Source: Takakia lepidozioides
Taxonomy: Eukaryota > Streptophyta > Takakiopsida > Takakiales > Takakiaceae
Reading direction: 5' to 3'
Length of the DNA stretch: 64,000 bases
NCBI GenBank assembly: GCA_030704615.1
Contig: CM060733.1
Coordinates: 66,836,001-66,900,000, forward strand
The position numbers and the translations under genes were made by a program. Positions 10,228-20,699 of this stretch are shown here, piece by piece; the stretch's first letter is position 1; each line of letters opens with the position of its first letter. The notes beneath the pieces were generated by a model that did no database searches, had not been told where the DNA came from, and worked only from the letters and a program-made list of their open reading frames with translations.

Positions 10228-10515
10228 TGTCAAGTTATTTTACCACTAGTGTGAAACTAGCTAGGAAACAGCTAGCTTCTACATATTGATATTTGGGATT
10301 GGCCCAAGTGTCAATCCAGGGGTCAAGGCAGATTTAGGCCCTGAAGTGGTTATCTTCACGGCAAGCGCGGGAGGCTCATCTTTCTCGAGTTGAGCCTCAC
10401 CGCGCCTAGCTATGGCGCCGTAGTGTGGATTCCCCATGGCGTGGGGTGCACTTGGCTTGACTTGTATTTGAGTGATGAGGTCTAGAGACATTCCCTGGCC
10501 TTGTATGAACAAGAC
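10228..10515 (+). repeat. LTR-like sequence, copy 1, with conserved hairpin
   Basis: Begins TGTCAAGTTA at 10228, exactly where similarity to the copy at 62552 begins. Shared blocks are AGTGTGAAACTA(G/A)CTAG, TTATCTTCACG, a long hairpin at 10365-10405, and CCCCAT-GC-TGGGGTGC at 10432-10448. The hairpin has arms GCGCGG...AGGCTCA and TGAGCCT...CCGCGC around TCTTTCTCGAGT. The TG start and position downstream of a gypsy pol suggest a long terminal repeat or a small LTR-only element. The 3' boundary was not fixed; similarity fades after about 10465. 10516-11200 holds nothing recognisable. Confidence 0.55.
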
Positions 10516-11229
10516 TGTAAGAGATAAGCTTACTGCAATCCACTCTGATGTCCTCTCAGTTGTGTGGTAGGACTCTCCTCGTTCTCGTAAAAAAAACCTT
10601 CCACATAATGATAATGGGAAAGGTGATCGACAAAAAAATTCAACTCCTTACAAATCCCTGGTGATCCTGGTATGACTGCATCATCATGCCTTAGCATGTT
10701 TGCATAATTGCTTTGCATGACTAGGACATAAGACAGAACAATTCAGGCGAGACTTCATGTTCTCCACTCCCTTGGACAGAGAGAATTATCTCCCGATGCC
10801 TTATCTACAATGCGAAGTCAGTAAAAAAACCCATCAACTGTCGATTATACAAATTGCTCGGGTGTTATGCTTGGGTTACTCTGTTTGAAGCACGTGAGTG
10901 TCCAATCAGCAGAGTAATGGTGCATCCATTCACTTCTATCACAAACGTGAAGAATTCCATGTATATTATCTGACTTTAATGTGCAAAAAACTAGCAATAT
11001 CAGACCTTACAACAAGCATGATCACAATGTCAGCAAATGCAAATCGAATGAAGTTGGAGAGATAGGGTGGGTATAGATGCAGTGATAGGTCTCGTATGCA
11101 GGTCAGCTGCAATGTAGGACTAAAAACACATACCCTAAGTTAATCGACTCTATCTTGGAAGCAGGATTGCCCTGTCAAACAGGTTAAGTCCTAGCGGAAA
11201 GAAGCGGTTTTCAAGGATCTGATTTTGAG

Positions 11230-11480
11230 TCCGCAAGTCTTGACCCTGCTGGATAATTTCCAGTCAGTGACATGAGTGAGGCCATCATGGATGACCTCAA
11301 GGGTCTACCCACTCTGGGCATTAGACTGAAATTTAAACTGTGGGCGGGAAGCCTACCTTGAACAGCAAACATATGCAGAGAGGAAGGGGATTGCAAATGC
11401 CTATTGTGTGGGCAACCTGAAGACAATATTCATACTTCAGGTAATCTAGAGATGGACACAACAGATGAGGCAAGGCACAA
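11230..11480 (+). pseudogene. LINE 3' (zf-RVT region) fragment
   Basis: Resembles the fragment at 53.5-53.8 kb: shared wording around GATGAC-CTCAAG-CTACC and ACTGAAATTTAAA, and then a Cys-x2-Cys-like end (GTGTGGGCAACCTGAAGACAATATTCATA). This is the C-terminal zinc-knuckle part (CGQPEDNIHF-type) of a plant LINE reverse-transcriptase ORF. It is broken and short. Confidence 0.5.
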
Positions 11481-11817
11481 TGGCTATACCACCATCATAG
11501 AAGGCTTGCTCTAGGACTAGATTTCAAAACAAAATCATTCCGGTCTTCCAGTTTTTCTCAATAAAGCTCTTCACCATGGTATGAATTTGATGTGAGTACT
11601 CACCCAAGAAAAAGACCAAAGGAGGGCACTGCCGCTAGCTTTTGGAAATGACCAACAAAAGGTGACAGTCATTTTAGAGATTTCAACGAGGGTGATTCAT
11701 TTAGAAGACCAACCAATATATATAGTACACCACAACATTTCTGTCTCCTCAGCATCATGCCACAATTTTGTTGTTGCTGCCAAGAAGAAAATATAATCCA
11801 GGTTAAATTGAACCAAC

Positions 11818-12032
11818 CTGAACAGTGTCGATGTCCATAGTAAGTGGAGCACTTGAAGGCATTTCCACATGAAATGTGTCGACCAGAGAAGGGAGTCCAA
11901 CTATAACAACTGACTCCTCATTCTTAAACAGAGCCTCCACATCAAACTCCTTCCTCCAGTCAGTTACAATTGCAGATTTGGCATGCTCACTGACCTCCCG
12001 CACAGGTGTCACTGTGATGTAAGGGATTTTTC
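11818..12032 (-). CDS. Orphan coding exon, unknown protein
   Basis: A 215-nt minus-strand exon bounded by a good acceptor (ATGGCAG before GAAAAATCC, exon start 12032) and donor (GTTCAG followed by GTTGG, exon end 11818). It reads GKIPYITVTPVREVSEH, then ITDWRKEFDVEALFKNEESV-type text and VIVGLPSLVDTFHVEMP. That is globular alpha/beta-like protein without stops. I do not recognise the family. No partner exon was found on either side, so it may be a gene fragment carried with the neighbouring mobile debris or part of a gene whose other exons I missed. Confidence 0.45.
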
Positions 12033-12299
12033 CTGCCATTGAAACATGATAAATGAATGTCAGTTCCAAGAATCTTCTCGAAGGGTAACCATAGTAACTG
12101 TGAATTCTTGGCTTGCATTTGAAACGTGTATAAGTGGTTTTATTGTAAAAGGAACTGTACATGTCAGCTTTAGATATAGGTACATTTCCACCATAAACCA
12201 CCATTGATTGAATGAAGGCAGGAAAGTTTCCTAACCTAGACAGTCGAGGGACAATGTTCTGAAAATGAACTCCACGTTTCTCTCACAGTTCGTTCGATG

Positions 12300-12385
12300 A
12301 CGAAAACCATTCACCTTTTTGTCTCCATTGTCCCACCATTGACTGGGGTCGGGAAAGTGTTCATTCCAAAGCTTCTCCTCATCTC
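12300..12385 (-). pseudogene. OSB-like PDF-motif fragment
   Basis: Minus strand reads DEEKLWNE-F-DPSQWWDNGDKK, the first half of the PDF motif found in plant organellar single-stranded DNA-binding (OSB) proteins. The same fragment occurs at 17.33 and 38.15 kb. It is an isolated scrap directly upstream of the first CTAG-terminated repeat. Confidence 0.5.
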
Positions 12386-12429
12386 CCTCTGAAATCGGTG
12401 TGTGAACCGGGTATCGTCATCCCTTCCTC

Positions 12430-12572
12430 GCGCTGCAAAGACAGTTTTGGGCAGTTCGGGCAGGTCCGACGAAATTTGAAGATGACGAAACGTGGCGACG
12501 ATGACGTGGCACTATGGCACCCTATATCTGCTCAACGCTAAACTAGCTTCCGACCTTCGGTCGTCGCTAGAA
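12430..12572 (+). repeat. CTAG-terminated repeat, copy A (Helitron-like 3' end?)
   Basis: About 140 bp shared with 19500-19639 and 38720-38853. It contains GGGCAGGTCCGACGAAATTTG, then GACGATGAC words, GCACTATGGCACCCTAT and CTAAACTAGCTT. It ends in a hairpin (CGACC-TTC-GGTCG, 12551-12563) followed by TCGCTAG, with CTAG ending at 12570. Similarity stops two bases later. A short hairpin just before a CTRR end is a Helitron 3'-terminal feature, but the host base after it is A, not the expected T. A reverse copy of its last 10 bases lies at 12599-12608. 12609-13300 shows no gene. Confidence 0.5.
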
Positions 12573-13299
12573 CTAGGGCTTCGCGTTGCTCCGCACTACT
12601 AGCGACGAATTCTGAGAACTACGTTCAATTTTCACAAAAAAGGGGTGGGTCATCCCCACGGTGTTACATGCAGAGATCCCGTGTTTTGTTTTTTCTGGAA
12701 GAAAAATGGCGGATCTGCATTTCAATGTTCAATTTTCACAAGCCGCATCAATCAATAACAACATACCCAAATACCCTTACATTCACTATATGAACTTTCA
12801 AGCATCCACCGTGGGATTGGATCTTGGTGGGTTAAGGCTAGCTTTTGACAATATTCATGCAAGTTCGTCAAGGGCTCCATCCAAAGCCACACCACGAGAA
12901 ACAAACAAACCATGTCAAAGTTAATGATGTGTTGTTGAACAATCCTTTGTGACATGACTGACCACTCCACCCCCTCCTCCCTCCCTCTCATCAAGCTCAT
13001 TAAAATTCGTATTTCACTTCCATCTTGAAGCTTGGAGAAGCTCCACCACCCAAACCTAGAATAGGACAGCAGCACTGCAGCACTGATTTCCATCCACTGT
13101 CACCAAGAATCAGTCAAAAATCACCCCTTTCAGTCAAGTGCAATTATGGGCTGACTTCCACCCATTGCGGGTAGACCCCAATATCATTTCCTGTGGATTT
13201 ATGGCACAGGAAATGCACTCAACAGTACATCATGGTCAATACTTTCGGGAAAAGGTGGATGGTGTGAGTAGCTACGTCACAGAGTGGTGAAAGCGGTTA

Positions 13300-15200
13300 G
13301 CGTCCCGTACAACAATTGCTCGGCCAACAATCTTTGAGATGAATTTGGTGGAGGTGTGGCAGTCACCACACCACTCGAAGATTCTTGATGAGACGAGAGA
13401 GAGGCGTCCTAGGGGTCATGCTGATCAGCCCAAAACCAATGGCCAGCTTCTCACTGTGGTGGCAAAGAGAAAATTCCTTTTCCTCCTCCCCACGTCATGC
13501 AATACAAGCCGCCTGTCAGCACATACCCCGCCTCCTTCATCTTCCCATACAATCTTCTCAGCCTCAGCATGGATTTCCTTAATTGCGGATGCAACTTGTC
13601 ATCTACAACGAAGGTGTGCACCCTGTTGCAAACCTCAATGCGGCAGCGACTTGGCTCCTTTTTCAACCCCCCTCTGACCTTCATCATTGTCTCACCTTTA
13701 CAGTATCAACCCACCTACAGCTGCCGCATAAATGTTTGATAGCAACATATAGTCGCGACATCCTGTTCATTCCACTTGAGGATAGATGTTGCCGCACGTT
13801 CAGCCATCTCTACATTGTCATGTATTCTGCAGGCACTGAACAAGGCCTTCCACACACACAAACATCTGGATTGATTGGCATTTATTAATCAGGTCCACTG
13901 CCTCATCCAGTTGACCCGCAGTCCCCAAGAAGGTCCACCATGCGCCAAGTGCTAGTAGCCTATACACGCTCGGAGGACTAAGTAGCATACACATGTACCG
14001 GCGAGCCATGACCACTATATTTGAATTAGGGAATCAAAGTAGCGTCTTTCTTCATTCAGAAGCCAGTGTGGTTGATGCAGAGAGAACATATACTGCTTCA
14101 AGCCATTCTTTTCTTTCCTGTCAAATAGTTGCAGGACCTCCCCTATAAAAACCATGCTGTGCATACCTGTGATCATTGCCATTCCACGAAACCACATCTC
14201 GTTCAGCCATATTGTCGAACACTCCCTTTGCATCCTCCATGCACCTCTTTGCCCTTTTCCAGGGCTGCCAGGCTTGCACACAAACGTGATGTGGTCGGGC
14301 TTCACCCCATCGCACATCATTTGCTCATAGGTCTCAAAGCCTCCATCCCAGTCCCTGCTGTGCATACCCGCAAGCACCGCACTCCACGACACCACACCTC
14401 GTTCAGCCATAGTGTCGAACACTCCTTTGCATCATATGCACCACATTTTGCAAAACATGTCCACCAGGATATTGTTCAGAATGACAGCTGGTACATTCCA
14501 GCTCTGAAGATGTCGCCATGGACCTCTTCCCTTTTCCAGAGCTGCCAGGGCAGTGTTTTAGAATGACATTTGTACAATTCCAGCTTTGACGATTTATCCC
14601 ATGCACCTCTTGCCCTTCTCTAGGGCTGCCAGGCTTGCACGATGCCACATCTTGTTCAGCCATAGTGTTGAACACCCATTGCGTCCTAGGACCCCACATT
14701 TTGCAAACATGTCCACCGGGTATTGTTCAGAATGAAATCTGGTGACAATTCCAGCTCTGAAGATGCTGCCATGGACCTCTTTCCCCTTTGCCAGAGTTGC
14801 CAGGGCAAAATGTTCAGAATGACGTTTGGTACAATTCCAGCTTTGATGATATCCCCATGCCCCTCTTTGCCCTTCTCAAGGGCTGCCAGGCTTGCACAAG
14901 CATTGCAAATGCACACAAACATGATGTGCTTCTCCCATCATTTGCTCATAGGTCTCCAAAGCCTCCATCCCACGTCCGTGCTGTGCATACCCTGCAAGCA
15001 TCGCACTCCACGACACCACATCTCGTTCAGCCATAGTGTCGAACACTCCCTTTGCATCCTAGATGCACCCACATTTTGCATACATGTCCACTAGGGCAGT
15101 GTTCAGAATGACATTTGGTACAATTCCAGCTCTGACGATCTCATCATGGACCTCTTTCTCCTTTTCAAGGCTCCCAGGTTTGCACACGCAAGGCTGCCCT
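13300..15200 (-). pseudogene. PPR-DYW pseudogene, copy 1
   Basis: Minus-strand remnants of a PLS-class pentatricopeptide repeat protein. From the C-terminal end: DYW-domain text ([20 protein letters not shown] near 13290-13350), the E/E+ region (RLYGKMKEAGYV, 13500s) and repeated PPR units further up (VFDTMAERGVVSW, CNACASLAALEKGKEGHGD). The text is broken by many frameshifts and stops. Such proteins bind organellar RNA and direct C-to-U editing. The same unit order restarts at about 15400, so this is one copy of a tandem duplication of roughly 2 kb. Confidence 0.75.
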
Positions 15201-15399
15201 TCACTCATCCATGTCACCAACCGGAAATGAGTTCAGGGTTTTATGCCTAACTGTTGTTCGGACATTTTGCACTCTTCCAACATGGCCTTGGACACGTCAG
15301 CTTCCAAGTCAACTTCCAAGTCAACTTCATCTTAGCAGGGTCAGTTCCTCTTGCCTCATATTCATGTACTTGAAATCTCCTCTTCCCGTTCTGCCATGA

Positions 15400-16860
15400 C
15401 TTCACCTGTTGGACTGGATGTTGGCAGATCCACTACCTTCGTCTCCAGACACAAACACAATGGCCAGCTTCTCATTGTGGTGGCAACAGAAGAAAATTCC
15501 TTTCCTCCTCCCCCACATCATGCAATACAAAGTGCGTGTCAGGCACATACCCCGCCTCCTTTCATCTGCCCAGACTCAGCTCAGCATGGATTTCCTAAAT
15601 TTTGGGATGTCATCTACAGGGAAAGTGTGCACCCTGTTGCCAACCTCAATGCAGCAGCGACCTAGCTCCTTTCTAACCCCTCTAACCTTCATCATTCTTC
15701 TCACCTTTGCAGTATTATCCCACCTACCAAGCTGCAACATAGATGTTTGATAGCAACACATAAGTCACGGCATCCTAGTGTTCAACCCATTTGAGGATAG
15801 ATGTTGCCGCACGTTCAACCATCTCCACATTGCCATGGATTCTGCAGGCACGAAGCAAGGCCTTCCACACCACAACGTTTGGATTGATTGGCATTTTACT
15901 AATCAGATCCACTACCTCATCCAGTTGTCCCGCACATCCAAGAAGGTCCACCATACAGCCAAAGTGCTTTACTGTCGGAGTGACACCATGATCTTGATTT
16001 CCTTCATTTAGTAGGCCAGAGTGGCTGCATGCAGAGAGAACACATATAAAGGTGATACTGTCGGCTCAAGCCATTCTTTTACATTCCCTCAAATAGTTGT
16101 AGGACCTCCCTATGACACCATGTTGGGCATATCCTGCAAACATCGCGTTCCACGACACCACATTTCGTTCAGCCATATTGTCGAACACTCCCTTCGCATC
16201 CTCAATGCACCCACATTTGGCATACATGTCCACTAGGGCAGTGTACAATTCCAGCTTTGACGATGTCACCATGGACCCCTTTTCCCTTTTCCAGGGCTGC
16301 CAGGCTTGCACAGGCATTGCAAACGGAAACAAACGTGATGTGGTGAAGCTTCACCCCTCCCCCCATCATTTGATCATAGGTCTCCAAAGCCTCCACCCCA
16401 CGTCCCTGTTGTGCATACCCTGCAAGCATCACGTTCCACGACACTACATCTCGTTCAGCCTGCATATTGTTGAAAACTCCCTTCGCATCCTCAATGCACC
16501 CACATTTGGCATATATGTCCACCAGGGCAGTGTTCAGAATGACATCTGGTACAAATGTTGCGCGAAGGGGTGGGCCTGGGAGTCTAGAAAAGGGGAAAGA
16601 GGTCCATGGTGACATCGTCAAAAGTGGTGCTCATAGGTCTCCAAAGCATTCCTACCACACCCATGGTTGGTAAACCCCGCCAACATTATATTCCACGTGA
16701 TCAAAGATCGTTGAGGCATTCTGTTGAACACTTGGTGAGCATCCCACACTTAACATACATGTCGACAAGGGTGTTGAGTAGAAAAACATTTGACGTGAAT
16801 CCAATTTGGATAATATGAGTGTGCACCTGCTTTCCAGCTTTCAGACCTTCCATCTTGATG
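15400..16860 (-). pseudogene. PPR-DYW pseudogene, copy 2
   Basis: Second tandem copy on minus. E-domain text (LLSNIY-type, then VRRMMKVRGVRKELGRCCIEV near 15580-15760) is followed upstream by PPR units at 16066-16620, e.g. LVDMYAKCGCIEDAKGVFDNM and VVSWNAMFAGYAQHG. One stretch, 16202-16621, stays open for 139 codons and holds about three repeats. The DYW end is largely destroyed. Copies 1 and 2 share flanking text such as the sequence around 13440-13500 and 15460-15530. Confidence 0.75.
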
Positions 16861-16999
16861 CACTTAAGCAAGAGACAGACATTATTTAAATTTGCTGAAA
16901 TGCCTCCTTGGTTTAAAGTCTAAAGAGCCACTGTCAGTTTGCCTACTACACAAAGCATCTTGAAGAGGCATTGTGGACTCCCTCTCGTGATCCTCTTTC

Positions 17000-19350
17000 A
17001 GAAGCTGTGATCATGGTTGAGGTGCCTGATTTTATCAACTGTGCCGCTGTAGCTGCTGCTTGACCATCCACCTATGCAGGGTTCTTGTAGCTATTGATCC
17101 ACAGGGAAACATACGTAATCTGGAGCTTGAAGTCCGGCCCTCTTGGATGAATCCGGACCCACACTCTATCCCTGCTCTTTCAGCTATCCATGCACAAATC
17201 ATGCATACATCCTTGCATTGCTGCCAGCAGCTGACAATGACAGCCTAGAATTGTTCCAGCAAACACCCCCAAGTTCATATGCTCAATTGCATCTGCTACT
17301 CTCTGTAATCCAACAGGCATTCACTTTTTTGCCTCGATTGTCCCACCATTAACTGGGGTCAGAAAAGTATTCATTCCACAGCTTCTCCTTGTCTCTGTTA
17401 CCTATTTCTGGATACTTTCCTGTTGTCACATTGGTAGTATCATGTCAGTCACTCCAAACTATCAAAGGTTCGCTCAACCAGCTAACTTGCAGAATTCAAC
17501 ATGAAAATTTAGGGCCGATTCTGATAAGAGGGAAAAACAGGGTGAAATGTGTTGAAGAAGGTGCCTTCATTAGCAGTGCCTGATTTTATCAATTGTGCCG
17601 CTGCTGCTGCGACTTCCAGTTGACCATCTGTTTCTTGTACCTGTCCTTCCATAGGTAATCATAGGTAATCTGGAGCTTGAAATCCGGCCCTCTTGGATGA
17701 ATCTGGACCCACCCTCTATCCCTGCTCTTCAGCTATCCATGCCTCTGCACAAATCATGCATACATCTTTGCGTTGTTGCTAGTAGCTGACAATGACAGCC
17801 TAAAATTGTTCCAGCAAGCACCCCAACCCTACTTTTGTTCATTCAAAGCTTCTCGTCATCTCTATTATCTGTTTCTGGATACTTTCCTGCTGCCACATCG
17901 GTAGTTACTTGTCAAAGTCATTCCAAACTGCCACAGATCCACCCAACGAGCTAACTCATAGAATTCAATATGCATCTCACGGCCAAATCTGATGAGAGGG
18001 TAAAACAAGTTGAAATAGGTCGAAGAAGAAGGTGTCCTCACCATATTGTCCTTGACCTTGTGGCATGACCCATGGAGGATTTGACCAACCATCAACCCGA
18101 AAGGACCTCTTCTGTGTGCTGCTTGTGTCTGTAGTCAGGTAATGTCGGATTGGTCTGTGAGAACCACCACGGTGCAGCTCAGCAAGCAGAGATCGTCGGA
18201 GGGCAAAAAAGGCTGAAATAGGTCGAAGAAGAAGGTGCCCTCACCACATTGTCCTTGACCTTGTAGCATGACCCATGGAGGATTGACCGACCATCAACCC
18301 AAAAGGACCTCTTCGCAAGTCATTTGCTCATAGGTCTCCAGAGCCTCCATCCTGCACCCTTGCGGTGCATATCCTGCAATCATATGGAGGATTTGAAAGG
18401 ACCTCTTCTGTGTGCTGCTTGTGTCCGTAGTCAGGTCATGTCGGATTGGTCTGTGAGAACCACCACGGTGTAGCTCAGCAGGCAGAGATTGTCGGAGGGC
18501 AAAACAGGCTAAAATAGGTCTTCAGAATGACATCTGGTACAATTCCAGCTTCGACGATGTCACCATGGACCTCTTTCCCCTTTTCTAGAGCTCCCAGGCT
18601 TGCACACGCATTGCAAACACAAACAAAGGTGATGTGGTTGCGCTTCACCCCTTTGCGCATCATTTGTTCATAGGTCTCCAAAGCATTCCTACCACGCCCA
18701 TGCTTGGTAAGTCCGAATCCACTTTGGATAATGTGAGTGTGCACCTGCTTTCCAGCTTCCAGACCTTCCATGTTGATGCACTTAAGCAAGAGACAGACAT
18801 ACGTATCTGAATCTGCTGAAATGTCTCCTTGGTTTAAAGTCTGTAGAGCCTCTGTCAGTCTGCCTGCCGCACAAAGCTACCCATGCAGGTCTTGTAGCTA
18901 TTGATCCACAGGTAATCATAGGTAATCTTGTGCTTGAAATCTGGCCCTCTTGGATGAATCTGGACCCACACTCTATCCCTGCTCCTTCAACTATCCCTGC
19001 CTGTGTACAAATCATGAATACATCATCAGCCTTGCTGCTAGCGGCTGACACTGACGGCGTGAAGTTCTTCCAGCAAACACCCCAGCCCTACTTATTACAG
19101 TAGCACCCAACGATCTAACTTACAAAATTCGATATGCATCTCGGGGCCGAGTCTGATGAGAGGGAAAAATAGGCTGAAATAGGTCGAAGAAGAAAGAGCC
19201 CTCACCACATTGTCCTTGACCTTGTTGCATGACCCATGGAGGATTTGAACGACCATCAACCCAAAAGGACCTCTTGTGTGTGCTGCTTGTGTCTGTAGTC
19301 AGGTAATGTCGGATTGGTCTGTGAGAACCACCACGGTGCAGCTAAGTAGG
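17000..19350 (-). pseudogene. OSB-like PDF-motif fragments, rearranged cluster
   Basis: Scrambled minus-strand pieces of an OSB-like organellar single-stranded DNA-binding protein. The second half of the PDF motif (HPRGPDFKLQITYVSLW, then KPAWVDGQ-like) appears near 17040-17160, 17640-17720 and 18880-18960; the QWWDN half is near 17330-17400. A block reading LHGSCHKVKDNMVR-PSSSTYFNLF recurs at about 18000-18080, 18200-18285 and 19170-19250. An adjacent block (GTGTGCTGCTTGTGTC...) recurs at about 18110, 18410 and 19280. The same blocks occur at 37.7-38.5 kb. Repeated internal duplication rather than one decaying gene explains the pattern. Confidence 0.6.
18475..18789 (-). pseudogene. PPR fragment, copy 3
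   Basis: About 100 codons on minus with GLTKHGRGRNALETYEQMM, RNHITFVCVCNACASLGALE and KGKEVHGDIVEAGIVPDVIL, nearly the same wording as PPR copy 2. It sits inside the OSB-like blocks, so PPR and OSB pieces were shuffled together. Confidence 0.7.
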
Positions 19351-19472
19351 CAGAGATTGAAACACGGCCTGCTAAGACCAAGCTGACTTTCCCAGAACCT
19401 CGTAAACGCGCTCAAGGACGCGGGGGCATCATCCTCCCTTCCTCGCGCACATCTCTCCCGGTTTTCTTTGCG

Positions 19473-19497
19473 TTTTTTTTTTTTTTTTTTTTTTTTT
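19473..19497 (+). repeat. Poly-T run, 25 nt
   Basis: An uninterrupted run of about 25 T bases just upstream of CTAG-terminated repeat copy B; it may be a remnant of a minus-strand retro-inserted poly-A tail. Confidence 0.9.
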
Positions 19498-19499
19498 CC

Positions 19500-19639
19500 T
19501 TCTTCTGTTATGTTCGGGCAGCGCGGGCAGGTCCGACGAAATTTGACGATGACGAAATGTGGCGACGATGACGAGGCACTATGGCACCCTATATCTGCTC
19601 TACGCTAAACTAGCTTCCGACCTTCGGTCATCGCTAGAA
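19500..19639 (+). repeat. CTAG-terminated repeat, copy B
   Basis: Nearly identical to 12440-12572 over about 130 bp, with the same CCGACC-TTC-GGTC hairpin and CTAG ending at 19637. It bounds the PPR/OSB fragment cluster on its right in the same orientation as copies A and C. Confidence 0.6.
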
Positions 19640-19939
19640 TAATAACATTGCAGATTTTAGTATCCAAATTGAAGCAAACTTGGTTAAAAGAAGACTGATT
19701 GCAACCACATAAGACACCCTACATGTGCTAAAAAAAATAAAGAATAGGGGCGGGCCCGCCCTACATGTGCTAAGAAATGAAGCATACATAGTAGAGGGCC
19801 CTTGGGGCTGGACGTTCCCTCCCTGACATGTGCACCCTCTTACCTGACCCCTGACATATTGTGCACCGAGCCAATTTCCTATTCATACCATGGTATAGTT
19901 CTTGTTTTTGCCCATAATATGGGTATGCACCCGGGTATT

Positions 19940-20170
19940 GCCTTGGCAATACCAGCCGGTCCGGTTATCAACCATAGTATTGGAATTGCCAATACCAGCC
20001 GGTCGGTTATTAACCATAGTATTACAAAAGCCAATACCAGCCGGGTCGGTTGTTCAATACCCGGGTTGATACCCGGCCAGACCCTACATACCAGTCCAAC
20101 ACTGGTAAATACCCTGACCCGACGGGTAATTTTTTTCTCAAAATTAAGGTTACCCTTACATTCAATACCC
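19940..20170 (+). repeat. Degenerate tandem repeat of AATACCAGCCGGT words
   Basis: Three units of about 45 bp contain (CC)AATACCAGCCGG(T)CGGTTAT and AACCATAGTATT. They are followed by looser GGGTTGATACCCGG and CTGGTAAATACC inverted words. Similar GGTAT/ATACC-rich text is found at 35870-36165. It resembles a MITE-like or satellite-like family with many nested short palindromes. It lies just upstream of the small membrane protein gene. Confidence 0.5.
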
Positions 20171-20422
20171 GCTCAATACCGTCTCTCTCTCTCTCTTCCT
20201 TCTCTCATCGTGTGAACAAGCTTTCACACACACTCCCACAATCACATCTGCCTTTGATTCTGTTCATACTCTACATCAAGGTACCTACAAGGCTTCAGGG
20301 CGGCGGAGCGTTGGATGCTGAAAGAACCATACATATTGTGCTCATCTCCATACAGACCTCAGTGAATTGAACTCCGTTGCTACTTCAAAGGGTCCTACTT
20401 CGAAGATTTGATACAGACAGCC

Positions 20423-20650
20423 ATGGATCCCGGAGCGCTCGTAGTGCCTGTACTGGGCGTTGTCGCAGCGGCGGCTATTACTTTTTATGCTGTGAGTTTC
20501 ATGGAGATGAGTGACAAGTCCTTCGAGGACCTTGAAGATAGACTCGGTCCGGGCTCGAGACCACAGCTCCGATCTTCGCAGAGTTCCAAAAAGAGGCGTG
20601 AAGCTCGGCGCAAATCAAAACAGCAGAAAGATAGTAGTCCTGACTCGTGA
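20423..20650 (+). CDS. Small plant membrane protein, unknown function, 75 aa
   Basis: An intact frame starts at an ATG in good context (GCCATGG, 20423) and ends TGA at 20648-20650. The product is MDPGALVVPVLGVV, then a single hydrophobic helix (about residues 5-24), a short acidic stretch (MSDKSFEDLEDRLGPG) and a strongly basic tail (SSKKRREARRKSKQQK). This organisation fits a family of short, conserved, single-pass proteins of unknown function that I recall in land plants. Topology is probably N-terminus inside the lipid with a basic cytosolic tail. A CT-rich stretch at 20190-20215 fits a plant 5' leader. No intron is needed. Confidence 0.65.
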   Translation: MDPGALVVPVLGVVAAAAITFYAVSFMEMSDKSFEDLEDRLGPGSRPQLRSSQSSKKRREARRKSKQQKDSSPDS

Positions 20651-20699
20651 TGACTAGACTAGACTAGATGGTTCTGGGTCCCAAGTTTAGGACTTCTAA

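Noticed and set aside
20300-20335. Similarity to 46565-46610 (both can be read as LDAERTI-containing peptides)
   Set aside because: Only about 30 loosely matching bases in two probable leader/promoter regions; may be a common plant promoter word or chance, not a gene.
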